Below, piece after piece: positions 15,226 to 23,771 of a stretch of DNA of 64,000 nt. Positions within the stretch are counted from its first letter, which is position 1; each line of letters opens with the position of its first letter. The translations under genes and the position numbers were made by a program. Origin of the DNA: Curtobacterium sp. 'Ferrero' (GTDB lineage: Bacteria; Actinomycetota; Actinomycetes; Actinomycetales; Microbacteriaceae); contig NZ_NXIA01000013.1 in NCBI RefSeq assembly GCF_002412165.1, positions 50,566 through 114,565 of the forward strand, read 5' to 3'. The notes below the pieces were generated by a model. That model searched no databases, was not told where the DNA came from, and saw only the letters and a program-made list of their open reading frames with translations.

Positions 15226-15965
15226 TTGTCGCGCTCCTCCACGCCGGCGAAGACGTCCGGGTAGTCGTCGAGCCATGCCCACCGGCTCGTCGGCCACGAG
15301 ATCACGAAGGCGCGGCCGGTGACGTCGGACAGCGGGACGAAGCCCTTGGAGGGGGTGTCCCCGTTGTACCGGGAGTCCTTGGAGTCGTTCCGGTTGTCAC
15401 CCATCACCCAGATCGTGCCCTTCGGCACGGTGACGGAGAAGTCGGTGGCGGAGGCCGGGGCCCCGGCGGGCAGCTTGAGGTACGGCTCCTTGATGGGGAC
15501 GCCGTTGACGGACATCTGTCCGAGGTCGTTGCAGCAGGAGACCCGGTCGCCCGGCAGACCGATCACCCGCTTGATGAGGTGGTCGTCGCTGTCGCCGGTG
15601 CCCAGACCGATCTGCGTCAACGCCCAGTCGAGCGCCTTCCCGGCAGGGGTGGTCGGCGCGACCTTGGGGACGTCGGTGCCGGTGAGCCAGCCGCCCGGGT
15701 CCTTGAACACGACGACGTCACCGCGCTTGAGCGAGACGACGTTCGGCACGAGCTCGTTCACGATCACGCGGTCGTTGATCTGCAGGGTGTTCTCCATCGA
15801 CCCGGAGGGGATGTAGAACGACCGGACCAGGAACGTCTTGACGAGGAACGAGACGAGCAAGGCCGCGACGAAGATGATCACGAGATCGCGGATGAAGGTG
15901 AGGACGCCGTTCCGCTTCTTGCCGGACCGTGGGCGGAGCCCCGGCTCCCTCGTCGTGTCGGTCAT
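15222..15965 (-). CDS. lepB: Signal peptidase I
   Basis: A 247-residue type I signal peptidase. One membrane segment (DLVIIFVAALLVSFLVKTFLV) precedes the catalytic Ser in SFYIPSGSMENTL; the general base Lys is in HLIKRVIGLPGDRV, followed by MGDNRNDSKDSR and a C-terminal region on the outer face. It cleaves signal peptides from exported proteins. Start ATG 15965 is preferred over a longer reading. It is coupled to rnhB. Confidence 0.94.
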   Translation of the reverse strand: MTDTTREPGLRPRSGKKRNGVLTFIRDLVIIFVAALLVSFLVKTFLVRSFYIPSGSMENTLQINDRVIVNELVPNVVSLKRGDVVVFKDPGGWLTGTDVPKVAPTTPAGKALDWALTQIGLGTGDSDDHLIKRVIGLPGDRVSCCNDLGQMSVNGVPIKEPYLKLPAGAPASATDFSVTVPKGTIWVMGDNRNDSKDSRYNGDTPSKGFVPLSDVTGRAFVISWPTSRWAWLDDYPDVFAGVEERDK

Positions 15966-16024
15966 TTCCACTCTCGTTCGTGCACACTTCCCCCGCAACG
16001 GGAAAGCCCCTCAACAACAGGAAA

Positions 16025-16060
16025 GCCCCCGTCCACGCACAACCGTACATGGACGAGGGC
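16025..16060 (-). terminator. Terminator of rplS
   Basis: On the minus strand GCCCTCGTCCA pairs with TGGACGGGGGC (one G-U pair) and is followed by the pyrimidine-rich tail TTTCCTGTTGTTG. It lies 44 bp after rplS and separates it from lepB. Confidence 0.85.
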
Positions 16061-16103
16061 CCGTCAGCGTCGCCCGGCCCGCGGGCGACCACTGTGAAGG
16101 CGA

Positions 16104-16460
16104 TCAGGCGTCGCGCTTCTCCTTGATCTTGCGGCGGGCGGCCTTGCCGCGCAGCTCGCGCAGGTAGTACAGCTTCGCGCGACGGACGTCACCCTTGGTG
16201 ACGATCTCGATGTGGTCGATGATCGGCGAGTGCACCGGGAACCAGCGCTCGACGCCGACCTGGAAGCTCACCTTGCGGACCTTGAAGGTCTCGCCGAGGC
16301 CGTGACCCTGACGCGCGATGACGACGCCCTGGAAGACCTGGATACGCGAGCGCGTGCCCTCGATGATGTTGACGTGCACCTTGATGGTGTCGCCGGGGCG
16401 GAAGTCCGGGACGTCGGTACGCAACGACGCCGCGTCGACGTGGTCGAGGAGCTGGCTCAT
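16104..16460 (-). CDS. rplS: 50S ribosomal protein L19
   Basis: A 118-residue L19 starting at ATG 16460. Family blocks are clear: [78 protein letters not shown] end. It lies at the 30S-50S interface. Single gene with its own terminator, divergent from map. Confidence 0.97.
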   Translation of the reverse strand: MSQLLDHVDAASLRTDVPDFRPGDTIKVHVNIIEGTRSRIQVFQGVVIARQGHGLGETFKVRKVSFQVGVERWFPVHSPIIDHIEIVTKGDVRRAKLYYLRELRGKAARRKIKEKRDA

Positions 16461-16630
16461 GATGGGTTCACTCTCTGCGGACGCGCACGGGTCGCCGCGG
16501 ATCGGTTTCGGAATACGTGTGAGGTGCGTGCCCGGTGTCGGCGACTCCCCCGTGGCAGAGTCCAGCCAGGGCACAGCGATCCATCTTGCCACAGGACGGC
16601 AGCCCGGCAAAACCGGGCAGGATGGGATCC

Positions 16631-17419
16631 ATGATCGAACTGCGCACCCCAGCTGAGCTCGACGGCCTGCGCGCCGCCGGTCGCTTCGTCGCCGACGTCC
16701 TCGACGAGCTCCTCGTCACGGTCGACGTCGGGGTGAACCTGCTGGACCTCGACCGGGTCGCGGCGCGGATGATCGCCGACCGCGGAGCGGTGAGCTGCTA
16801 CGTCGACTACCACCCGTCGTTCGGGCAGAGCCCGTTCGGCAAGAACCTCTGCACGTCGGTCAACGACGCCGCGCTCCACGGCCTGCCCCACGACCGCGTG
16901 CTCGTCGACGGCGACCTCGTCAGCCTGGACTTCGCCGCGAGCGTGGACGGCTGGGTCGCGGACTCGGCCGTCACGGTGCAGGTCGGTGCGCCGCGGGAGG
17001 ACGACCAGCGTCTCATCGCGACGGTCGAACAGGCGCTCGTCGCGGGCATCGACCAGTTCCGGGTCGGGAACAAGCTCGGCGACGTGTCGCACGCGATCGG
17101 CCACGTGGCGAAGCAGGCCGGCTACGACGTGAACCTGCAGTTCGGCGGCCACGGCGTCGGCCGGACGATGCACGGCGACCCGCACGTGCCGAACGACGGG
17201 CGTCCGGGTCGCGGGCTCAAGCTCCGCCCGGGCCTGGTCGTCGCGATCGAGCCGTGGCTCATGCAGGGCACCGACGAGCTGTACCAGGACGACGACGGCT
17301 GGACGCTCAAGAGCGTCGACGGTTCACGTGCGGCGCACGTCGAGCACACGGTGGCGGTCACCGAACAGGGACCGGAGGTCCTCACCCTGCGCCGCGCCCA
17401 GCGCGACGCGACGGCCTGA
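16631..17419 (+). CDS. map: Methionine aminopeptidase, type I
   Basis: A 262-residue MetAP starting at ATG 16631. The five metal ligands of the pita-bread fold are visible: Asp in [11 protein letters not shown], Asp in ADSAVTV, His in [10 protein letters not shown], Glu in VAIEPWLM and Glu in HVEHTVAVT. It removes the initiator methionine in the cytoplasm. It is the only plus-strand gene in this block, divergent from rplS and convergent with trmD. A second map copy near the ribosomal protein cluster is usual in actinobacteria. Confidence 0.94.
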   Translation: MIELRTPAELDGLRAAGRFVADVLDELLVTVDVGVNLLDLDRVAARMIADRGAVSCYVDYHPSFGQSPFGKNLCTSVNDAALHGLPHDRVLVDGDLVSLDFAASVDGWVADSAVTVQVGAPREDDQRLIATVEQALVAGIDQFRVGNKLGDVSHAIGHVAKQAGYDVNLQFGGHGVGRTMHGDPHVPNDGRPGRGLKLRPGLVVAIEPWLMQGTDELYQDDDGWTLKSVDGSRAAHVEHTVAVTEQGPEVLTLRRAQRDATA

Positions 17420-17420
17420 C

Positions 17421-17462
17421 GGCCAGGAGGCACGGTGCAGGCCCGCCCCGCGCCTCCAGGCC
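17421..17462. repeat. Imperfect intergenic palindrome of the GGAGGC family
   Basis: GGCCAGGAGGC and GCCTCCAGGCC face each other between the convergent ends of map and trmD with one mismatch in the stem. It is a degraded member of the palindromes at 34710, 38417, 40857 and 61348, and may end transcription from both sides. Confidence 0.6.
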
Positions 17463-17478
17463 GGAACGACGGAGCCGA

Positions 17479-18174
17479 CTAGTCGGCGTCGGGCAGCAGA
17501 TCGGGGCGCACGCGACGCGTGCGTTCCACCTGCTGCTCGTGCCGCCACGCGGCGACGCGTGCGTGGTGCCCGCTCAGCAGGACCTCGGGCACGTCGTGGC
17601 CGCGCCACGAGGCCGGCTTCGTGTACGACGGGTACTCCAGCAGGCCGTCCTCGTGCGACTCCTCGACGAGCGACTCCGGGTTGCCGACGACACCGGGGAC
17701 GAGGCGTCCGACGGCCTCGATCATCGCCATGGCGGCGACCTCGCCACCGTTCAGCACGTAGTCGCCGAGGGACAGCTCGACGACCGTCGCCCGCGGTGCG
17801 GCCCACTCGAGCACCCGGGCGTCGATGCCCTCGTACCGCCCGCAGGCGAACACGAGGTGGTCGGTGTCGGCGGCGAGCGAGCGCGCGATCGCCTGCCGGA
17901 ACGGCGTGCCCGCGGGCGTCGGGACGACCAGGGTGGACGAGCCGTCCGGCCGGAACACCGACTCGAGCGCCTGCGCCCACGGCTCGGGCTTCATGACCAT
18001 GCCCGCTCCCCCGCCGTACGGGGTGTCGTCGACGGTGCGGTGCCGGTCGGTGGTCCAGGCGCGCAGGTCGTGCACGTGCAGGTCGAGCAGTCCGTCGACG
18101 CGGGCCTTGCCGAGGAGCGAGACGTCGAGGACCGAGAAGAACTCGGGGAAGATCGTGACGATGTCGATGCGCAC
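17479..18174 (-). CDS. trmD: tRNA (guanine37-N1)-methyltransferase
   Basis: A 231-residue SPOUT methyltransferase. Signatures: [60 protein letters not shown] and [29 protein letters not shown] with the catalytic Asp. It makes m1G37 and prevents +1 frameshifting. Located 5 bp after rimM in the rpsP-KH-rimM-trmD operon. Confidence 0.96.
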   Translation of the reverse strand: MRIDIVTIFPEFFSVLDVSLLGKARVDGLLDLHVHDLRAWTTDRHRTVDDTPYGGGAGMVMKPEPWAQALESVFRPDGSSTLVVPTPAGTPFRQAIARSLAADTDHLVFACGRYEGIDARVLEWAAPRATVVELSLGDYVLNGGEVAAMAMIEAVGRLVPGVVGNPESLVEESHEDGLLEYPSYTKPASWRGHDVPEVLLSGHHARVAAWRHEQQVERTRRVRPDLLPDAD

Positions 18175-18179
18175 GCGGA

Positions 18180-18725
18180 CTAGTCCGTGACGGTCTCGGG
18201 CCGGGAGGTGTCCTCGGGATCCTCGAACAGGCCCGTCGGCGGGGTGACCGTGACGGTGCCGGCGGCGATGTCGACCGCGGGCACGATGGCCGACACGAAC
18301 GGCACGAGAACTTCGCCGCGATCGAGGGTGTCGACGGCCAGGAGGTCCTGCGCCGGCAGGTGGTCGACCCGTGCGACCTTCCCGACGGAGACCCCGTCGC
18401 GGAGGACCGTCAACCCGACGAGCTGGTGGTCGTACCAGGCGTCGTCCTCGCCGGTCTCGGCGTCGGCGTCCTGCTCGACCCAGAGGATCGCCCGCGCGAG
18501 TGTCTCAGCAGCGGTGCGGTCCGTGACGCCCTCGAAGAAGGCGACCGGGTGGCCGTTGTACCAGCGGAGCTCGTCCAACGTGATGGTCTTGCCCGACCAG
18601 GGCGAGTCGTCCGGGACCTGGAGCGTGAACACGGCTCCTGACGTGAACCGACGATCCGGGTCGTCGGTGTAGAGCTCGAGCTTGATGCCGCCCTTGAGCC
18701 CGTGCGCCTTCGTGATGCGACCCAC
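18180..18725 (-). CDS. rimM: Ribosome maturation factor RimM
   Basis: A 181-residue protein with the RimM N-terminal beta-barrel ([27 protein letters not shown]) and the PRC-barrel ([36 protein letters not shown] ... [21 protein letters not shown]). It binds S19 and assists 30S assembly. The GTG at 18725 is the first usable start; GGGAG lies about 15 nt upstream, rather far, and no in-frame ATG/GTG/TTG exists after the preceding stop, so the start is unusual. Confidence 0.93.
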   Translation of the reverse strand: MGRITKAHGLKGGIKLELYTDDPDRRFTSGAVFTLQVPDDSPWSGKTITLDELRWYNGHPVAFFEGVTDRTAAETLARAILWVEQDADAETGEDDAWYDHQLVGLTVLRDGVSVGKVARVDHLPAQDLLAVDTLDRGEVLVPFVSAIVPAVDIAAGTVTVTPPTGLFEDPEDTSRPETVTD

Positions 18726-18744
18726 CCGGAGCTGGGTCGTCTCC

Positions 18745-18981
18745 CTAGGAATCGGTGTCGACCACGTCGACCCGCACCCGCTTGCCGTCGGCGAGAGCCG
18801 AGACGAGGGTGCGGAGCGCCTTTGCGGTCCGTCCGGCGCGACCGATCACGCGGCCGAGGTCCTCGGGGTGCACACGCACCTCGAGGACCTCGCCCCGCGC
18901 GGAGGTGGAACTGGCGACGCGCACGTCGTCCGGGTGATCGACGATCCCCTTGACGAGGTGCGTCAGCGCGGATTCGAGCAA
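18745..18981 (-). CDS. khpA: KH-domain RNA-binding protein (KhpA type)
   Basis: A 78-residue single KH domain, with VIGRAGRTAKALRTLVSAL matching the GxxG loop and following helix. KhpA binds many RNAs and affects cell elongation in several Gram-positives. It lies 4 bp after rpsP in the conserved order rpsP-khpA-rimM-trmD. Confidence 0.93.
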   Translation of the reverse strand: MLESALTHLVKGIVDHPDDVRVASSTSARGEVLEVRVHPEDLGRVIGRAGRTAKALRTLVSALADGKRVRVDVVDTDS

Positions 18982-18985
18982 GGAA

Positions 18986-19405
18986 TCAGGCCTCGGTCGT
19001 CTCGGCAGCGTCGTCGGCCGGAGCCTCGGCAGCGGCCGGGGCCTCCGCCTTCTTCTCCGACTTCGGCTTGAGGACCGGCTTCTTCGCGGAGTCGGCCACG
19101 AAGGCCTGCTTCGGCTCGGCCGTCTTCACCTTGGAGGCGGTGTCCTTCTCGCCCTTGAACTTGGCCCAGTCACCGGTGAGCTTGAGCAGCGCGGCGACCT
19201 GCTCCGACGGCTGCGCGCCGACGGAGAGCCAGTACTGCGCACGGTCGGAGTCGATCTCGATGACCGACGGCTCCTCGGTGGGGTGGTACTTGCCGATCTC
19301 CTCGATCACGCGACCGTCGCGCTTGGTGCGCGAGTCGGCGACGACGACACGGTAGTACGGCGCACGGATCTTTCCGAGACGCTTGAGACGGATCTTGACA
19401 GCCAC
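18986..19405 (-). CDS. rpsP: 30S ribosomal protein S16
   Basis: A 139-residue S16 beginning at GTG 19405, with GGAG 5 nt upstream. The core is typical: [43 protein letters not shown] and [17 protein letters not shown]. Beyond residue ~85 it has a Lys/Ala/Glu-rich tail of about 50 residues, a usual feature of actinobacterial S16. First gene of its operon; the 144 bp upstream presumably carry the promoter. Confidence 0.96.
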   Translation of the reverse strand: MAVKIRLKRLGKIRAPYYRVVVADSRTKRDGRVIEEIGKYHPTEEPSVIEIDSDRAQYWLSVGAQPSEQVAALLKLTGDWAKFKGEKDTASKVKTAEPKQAFVADSAKKPVLKPKSEKKAEAPAAAEAPADDAAETTEA

Positions 19406-19549
19406 AATTGCTCCTGTTGCGTGTTGTTGTGGTTGAACCGGAACCGCGGGCGTGGGGGCACACACGGTGGAAGCTCGATGGAAGTCGTGAACTGCTGGAT
19501 AGAGGGTCGAGCAGCCACGATTCGACCGTTCATTGTTGCAGATTCCGCG

Positions 19550-21682
19550 TCACGGCGCGAGTCGACGCACCGCTTCGAGTGCTTCGCTCGTCGCGCGGAC
19601 CGCGTCGACGTTCCGGGCGTCGCGAGCACCGCCGACGACGGCGTACGGCACGCCGGCGGCCTGGAGGCCCGGCTCGAGCCCGGCGGTCGTCGCACCACGG
19701 TCGGCACCCGCGTCCCCCGTCGCCCGTTCCTGCCCGGCGCAGACGACGACGTGGTCGGCGGGGACCGCCGACTCCTCGCCGTGCTCGTCGCGGACCCAGA
19801 GCGTGCCGGGCTCGATGCGGAGGTACTCCTGCACCCCGCCGAGCATCCGGACGCCGGCGTCCCGGAGCCGACCGATCGCGACCCACCGCGAGGTGATGCC
19901 GATCCCCGCGCCGAACTTCCCGGAGCGGCGGAGGACGGTGACGTCGCTGCCGGGACGGAGCGTGCGCGTCGCGGCCGGGAGGCGCTGCGGCACGTCCCCG
20001 ACGACCTCCGTCGACACGTGGACGTCCCAGCGGCGCGCGAACTCGTCGGCGCGGACCTGCTCGTCCGGCGACTCGACCAGGAACGCGGCGGTGTCGATCC
20101 CGATCCCGCCGCCGCCGATGATCGCGACGGTACCGGCCGGCACCCCGTCGCGGAGCGCCCGCTCGTAGGACACGACGTGCGGCAGGTCGGCACCGGGGAC
20201 GTCGACGGCGCGCGGGACGACGCCGGGGGCGAGCACGACGGCGTCGCTGTCCACCAGGTCCGCCGCGGTCGCCGCACGTCCGAGGCGCACGGCGGCGCCG
20301 CGCGCGTCGAGCTCGGCGCGGGCCGCACGGACGGTCGCGGCGTAGTCCTCCTTGCCGGGCACGAGCGCGGCCAGGTCGAACTGTCCACCGAGGCGGTCGG
20401 ACGCCTCCCAGAGCGTCACCCGGTGACCGCGACGGGCCGCGTCGACGGCGGCGGCGAGTCCCGCCGGTCCCCCACCCACGACGTCGACTCGCTTCGGAGC
20501 CTCCGTCGGCCGGAGCGGGAACGCGAGCTCGCGGCCGGCGCGGGGGTTGACGAGGCAGGAGACCGGGGCGCCGACGATCGAGCGGTCGAGGCACGCCTGG
20601 TTGCAGCCGATGCACGTGTTCACGAGGGCGAAGGCACCCGACAGCGACCGGTCGACGATCGCGGGGTCGGCGAGGAACGGGCGGGCGAGGGCGACGGCGT
20701 CCACGAGGCCGTCGGCGAGCACGACCTCGCCGTCGCGGAGGTCGGTCATCCGGTTCGACGCGATGACGCGGACGTCCGGGTGCGGGGAGTCGCGGACGAC
20801 CCGGGCGACGCGTTCGGCGTAGGCAAGCCAGGCGCCGTGCGGCACCGCGGCCTGGACGGTGGGGGTGCGGGACTCGTGCCACCCGATCCCGACGGAGATC
20901 CCGTCGATGCCGAGCGGCAGCAGCTCGTGGACGAGCGCGTCCACCTCGTCGTCGGTCGTCGACCCGGGCATGAGGTCGGCGCCGGACAGCCGGATCGTCA
21001 CCGCGAGCTCGGGGACCGCGGCACGCACCGCGCGGACGACCGACACCGCGAAGCGTCGGCGCCGCTCGGGCGACCCGCCCCACTCGTCGTCGCGGAGGTT
21101 CGTCAGCGGCGACTGGAACTGGTTGATGAGGTAGCCCTCGGACGCCATGATCTCGACGCCGTCGAAGCCGATGTCCCTGGCCGACCGCGCTGCGGCGGCG
21201 AAGTCCTCGACGGTGCGCTCGACCTCCGCGCCCGTCAGCTCCTCGGGGACGACGCCTCGGGCAGCCGCCCACGGGAGCGCGGACGGTGCGACCGCACGCT
21301 GCGGGCGTCCGTGCCGGTCGACCATGCCGTTCACGAGGGCGTACCGGCCCGCGTGGAACAGCTGCGCGAGGACCGCTCCGCCGGCGTCGTGCACGGCGTC
21401 GACCGCCACGCGGAACCGCTCGTCCGCGCCGTCCACGCCGAACACCGCGAAGTCGGGCCCGCCGCGCGCCTCGTCGCTCACCGCGATCCCGCCGGTGACG
21501 ATGAGCGCCGCCCCGCCCTCGGCGCGCTCCCGGTAGAACGCCGCCATGCCCGCGCCGCCGTCGTCGTGCACCTCGAGCCCGGTGTGCATCGACCCCATCA
21601 CCACCCGGTTCCGGAGGGTCAGCGGGCCGAGGGTCCACGGCGAGGCGATGACGGCGAGGTCGGGCATGGCGACGGTGCTCAT
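19550..21682 (-). CDS. 2,4-dienoyl-CoA reductase-like FMN/FAD/4Fe-4S oxidoreductase
   Basis: A 710-residue Old-Yellow-Enzyme/FadH-type protein. Residues 1-330 form the FMN TIM barrel (LRNRVVMGSMHTGLE, HAGRYAL, GFDGVEIMASEGYLINQFQSPLTN). A 4Fe-4S site follows (CIGCNQACLD ... VSCLVNP), then FAD and NAD Rossmann domains (VDVVGGGPAGLAAAVDAARRGHRVTLWE and VAIIGGGGIGIDTAAF). Relatives reduce dienoyl-CoA thioesters. It is the last gene of the operon with the EPSPS-ligase, 4 bp after the reductase gene, and could reduce a dihydroxylated or dienyl cyclohexane-carboxyl-CoA intermediate. A general fatty-acid role is the alternative. Confidence 0.85.
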   Translation of the reverse strand: MSTVAMPDLAVIASPWTLGPLTLRNRVVMGSMHTGLEVHDDGGAGMAAFYRERAEGGAALIVTGGIAVSDEARGGPDFAVFGVDGADERFRVAVDAVHDAGGAVLAQLFHAGRYALVNGMVDRHGRPQRAVAPSALPWAAARGVVPEELTGAEVERTVEDFAAAARSARDIGFDGVEIMASEGYLINQFQSPLTNLRDDEWGGSPERRRRFAVSVVRAVRAAVPELAVTIRLSGADLMPGSTTDDEVDALVHELLPLGIDGISVGIGWHESRTPTVQAAVPHGAWLAYAERVARVVRDSPHPDVRVIASNRMTDLRDGEVVLADGLVDAVALARPFLADPAIVDRSLSGAFALVNTCIGCNQACLDRSIVGAPVSCLVNPRAGRELAFPLRPTEAPKRVDVVGGGPAGLAAAVDAARRGHRVTLWEASDRLGGQFDLAALVPGKEDYAATVRAARAELDARGAAVRLGRAATAADLVDSDAVVLAPGVVPRAVDVPGADLPHVVSYERALRDGVPAGTVAIIGGGGIGIDTAAFLVESPDEQVRADEFARRWDVHVSTEVVGDVPQRLPAATRTLRPGSDVTVLRRSGKFGAGIGITSRWVAIGRLRDAGVRMLGGVQEYLRIEPGTLWVRDEHGEESAVPADHVVVCAGQERATGDAGADRGATTAGLEPGLQAAGVPYAVVGGARDARNVDAVRATSEALEAVRRLAP

Positions 21683-21686
21683 GCCC

Positions 21687-22508
21687 CTACTCTGCCGCAG
21701 GCAGGACGGCGTCCCGCAGCGGCGAGGTCGTGTCGGCCCAGTACGGCGGCGCGATGACGGTGAGTCCCCCGTCGACCGAGAGCGTCTGGCCCGTGATGTA
21801 CGACGCCTTGTCGGACAGCAGGAAGTCGACCGCGTCGGCCATGTCGTCGGCGGTGCCCGGACGCTGGAGCGGGAGCTTCTCGAGCACCGAGTCCATCGGC
21901 GCCATCCCCGGCACGGAGTTGTAGAAGTAGTCGAGCGAGTCGGTGTCGATCAGGCCGCCGTTGACAGCGTTCACCGTGATCTGCCGCGGGCCGAACTCGA
22001 CGGCCATGTACTTCGTGTACGCCTCGGTCATCGCCTTCGCCGCGCCGAGGGCGGCGTAGGTGGGGAACGCGCGGAGCGAGCCGTACGAGGTCACCACGAC
22101 GATGCGGCCGCCGCGGTCCATCAGCTCGGCAGCGCGCTGCGCCCCGAGCACGAACGACCGGGCGTTGGTCGCGTAGCTGCGGTCGAGGTGGTGCAGCTTG
22201 AGGTCGGCGACGGGCTTGAACGCGCTCGCGGCCGCGTTGGCGACGAACATGTCGAGCCGGCCGTAGGTGTCGCGGACGAGGTCGAACAGCGCGTCGATCG
22301 ACTCCGGCTGCTCGATGTCGACCTGCGCCGTGATGCCGTCGCCGCCGGCCGCGCGGACGTCGGCGAGGGACTCCTCGGCGAGCTCGGCGTTGCCCTTGTA
22401 CGTCACCACGACGGTGACGCCGCGCTGGCCGAGCTTCTGCGCGAGCAGGCGGCCGATGCCGCGTGAGGCACCCGTGATGAGCGCGATGGGAGCGGTGGTT
22501 GCAGCCAA
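21687..22508 (-). CDS. FabL/ChcA-like enoyl reductase (SDR family)
   Basis: A 273-residue SDR from TTG 22508, with AAGGA 5 nt upstream. It has the cofactor motif TGASRGIG (12-18) and the unusual Y-x6-K catalytic pair Tyr151/Lys158 (YAALGAAK) of FabL-type enoyl reductases, with NAVNGGLIDTDSLDYF as in FabL, not the Y-x3-K of ordinary SDRs. ChcA, 1-cyclohexenylcarbonyl-CoA reductase of the cyclohexanecarboxyl-CoA pathway, is also an SDR enoyl-CoA reductase. Between the acyl-CoA dehydrogenase and the dienoyl reductase, a ChcA role is the best fit; an enoyl-ACP reductase for fatty acid synthesis is the alternative. Confidence 0.8.
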   Translation of the reverse strand: MAATTAPIALITGASRGIGRLLAQKLGQRGVTVVVTYKGNAELAEESLADVRAAGGDGITAQVDIEQPESIDALFDLVRDTYGRLDMFVANAAASAFKPVADLKLHHLDRSYATNARSFVLGAQRAAELMDRGGRIVVVTSYGSLRAFPTYAALGAAKAMTEAYTKYMAVEFGPRQITVNAVNGGLIDTDSLDYFYNSVPGMAPMDSVLEKLPLQRPGTADDMADAVDFLLSDKASYITGQTLSVDGGLTVIAPPYWADTTSPLRDAVLPAAE

Positions 22509-22535
22509 TGTGTTCCTTGCGTTGTCAGGGCCGCC

Positions 22536-22563
22536 AGGCGCGGTGCGGGCCCGCACCGCGCCT
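22536..22563. repeat. 28-bp perfect palindrome inside the operon
   Basis: The sequence around the centre GGGCCC is self-complementary for 14 bp on each side and belongs to the GGAGGC/GCCTCC palindrome family. It lies in the 78-bp gap between the dehydrogenase and reductase genes, so it may reduce, process or stabilise the downstream message. Confidence 0.75.
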
Positions 22564-22586
22564 CCCGGCCGTCGTGTGGTTGCGGT

Positions 22587-23768
22587 TCAGAACCCGGCCT
22601 TGCCGGTGACGACGGCGCGGCCGACGACCAGCTTCTGGATCTCGTTGGTGCCCTCCTCGAAGCGCTGCGCGCGCGCGTCGCGGTAGACGCGCTCGATCGC
22701 GTTGCGCTTCCAGTAGCCCTGCCCGCCGTGGACCTGCAGCGCCTTGTCGGTGACCCGGGCGAGCATGTCGACCGCGACCATCTTCGAGGCGCTCGAGAGA
22801 GTGCCCGCGTCGGGGCGGCCCTCCTCGTACGCGCGGGCGGCCTCGAGCACGAGCGCCCGGGCGGCGGCGATGTCGGCGTAGTTCTCGGCGAGGTAGAACT
22901 GGATCGCCTGGCGGGTGGAGAGCTTCTTGCCGAACGTCTCGCGCTCGTTCGCGTACTCGACCGCGAGCTCGTTGGCACGTTCCGCGAGGCCGACGGCGCT
23001 CATCGCAACCGAGACGCGGCTCGGCAGGAGGAAGCCGCCGAGGGCGACCTCGAGGCCCTGGCCCTCCTCACCGAGACGTGCGGAGGCGGGGATCGGCGTC
23101 TCGGTGAAGCGCAGGATCGCGTGGTCGGTGCCGCGGATGCCCATCGTGTCGGAGTCGTCGATCACCTCGGCCCCCGGCAGGCCCGAGTTCGGCATGAGGA
23201 ACGCCACGGTGCCGTCCTGGCCGGTGGTGCCCTCGAGGCGCGCGGCGATGAGCCAGTAGTCGGCCTTGACGCCGAACGTGATGAGGTGCTTCTCGCCGTT
23301 CATCACGTAGGTGTCGCCCTCGCGGCGGACCGTCGTTCGGATGTCCGCGCCCGTGCCGGCGGTGGCCTCGGTGAGCGTGAACGCGACGAGCTTGTCGCCC
23401 GCGACGCTCGGCTTGACGACCTCCTCGATCTGCTCGGGGGTCGCGTACGGCGCCATCGCCCGCCAGGTGCCGTTGATCACGTGCACGAGCATGCGGATCG
23501 AGGCGTGCGAGCGGCTGACGATCTCCATGACCTCGAGGTAGCGCGAGAACGGGATGTCCCGTCCGCCGAGCTCGCGCGGCGCGGCGAGGCTCAGCCAGCC
23601 GCGGTCCTTGAGCTCCTGGAACAGCTCCGGAGCGACGCGCCCGGTACGCTCGATCTCGTCCGCCCACCGCTCGCCCGGCCCGCGGACCCACTCGGTCACC
23701 TCGGCCTTGAGATGCTCGAAGGCGGCCTCGTCGAAGGCCGTGCTCGTCGTGTCGTCGACGATCGTCAT
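22587..23768 (-). CDS. Acyl-CoA dehydrogenase
   Basis: A 393-residue flavin acyl-CoA dehydrogenase starting at ATG 23768, with AAGGAG 9 nt upstream and 3 bp from the previous stop. Family blocks: AFTLTEATAGTGADIRTTVRREGDTYVMNGEKHLITFG, GIRGTDHAILRF, ALQVHGGQGYWKRNAIERVYRDARAQRFEEGTNEIQ; the Glu in FEEGTNEI is the expected catalytic base. In the cyclohexanecarboxyl-CoA route an enzyme of this family interconverts saturated and unsaturated ring CoA esters. Location between the ligase and the ChcA-like reductase supports that. Confidence 0.88.
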   Translation of the reverse strand: MTIVDDTTSTAFDEAAFEHLKAEVTEWVRGPGERWADEIERTGRVAPELFQELKDRGWLSLAAPRELGGRDIPFSRYLEVMEIVSRSHASIRMLVHVINGTWRAMAPYATPEQIEEVVKPSVAGDKLVAFTLTEATAGTGADIRTTVRREGDTYVMNGEKHLITFGVKADYWLIAARLEGTTGQDGTVAFLMPNSGLPGAEVIDDSDTMGIRGTDHAILRFTETPIPASARLGEEGQGLEVALGGFLLPSRVSVAMSAVGLAERANELAVEYANERETFGKKLSTRQAIQFYLAENYADIAAARALVLEAARAYEEGRPDAGTLSSASKMVAVDMLARVTDKALQVHGGQGYWKRNAIERVYRDARAQRFEEGTNEIQKLVVGRAVVTGKAGF

Positions 23769-23771
23769 CGT

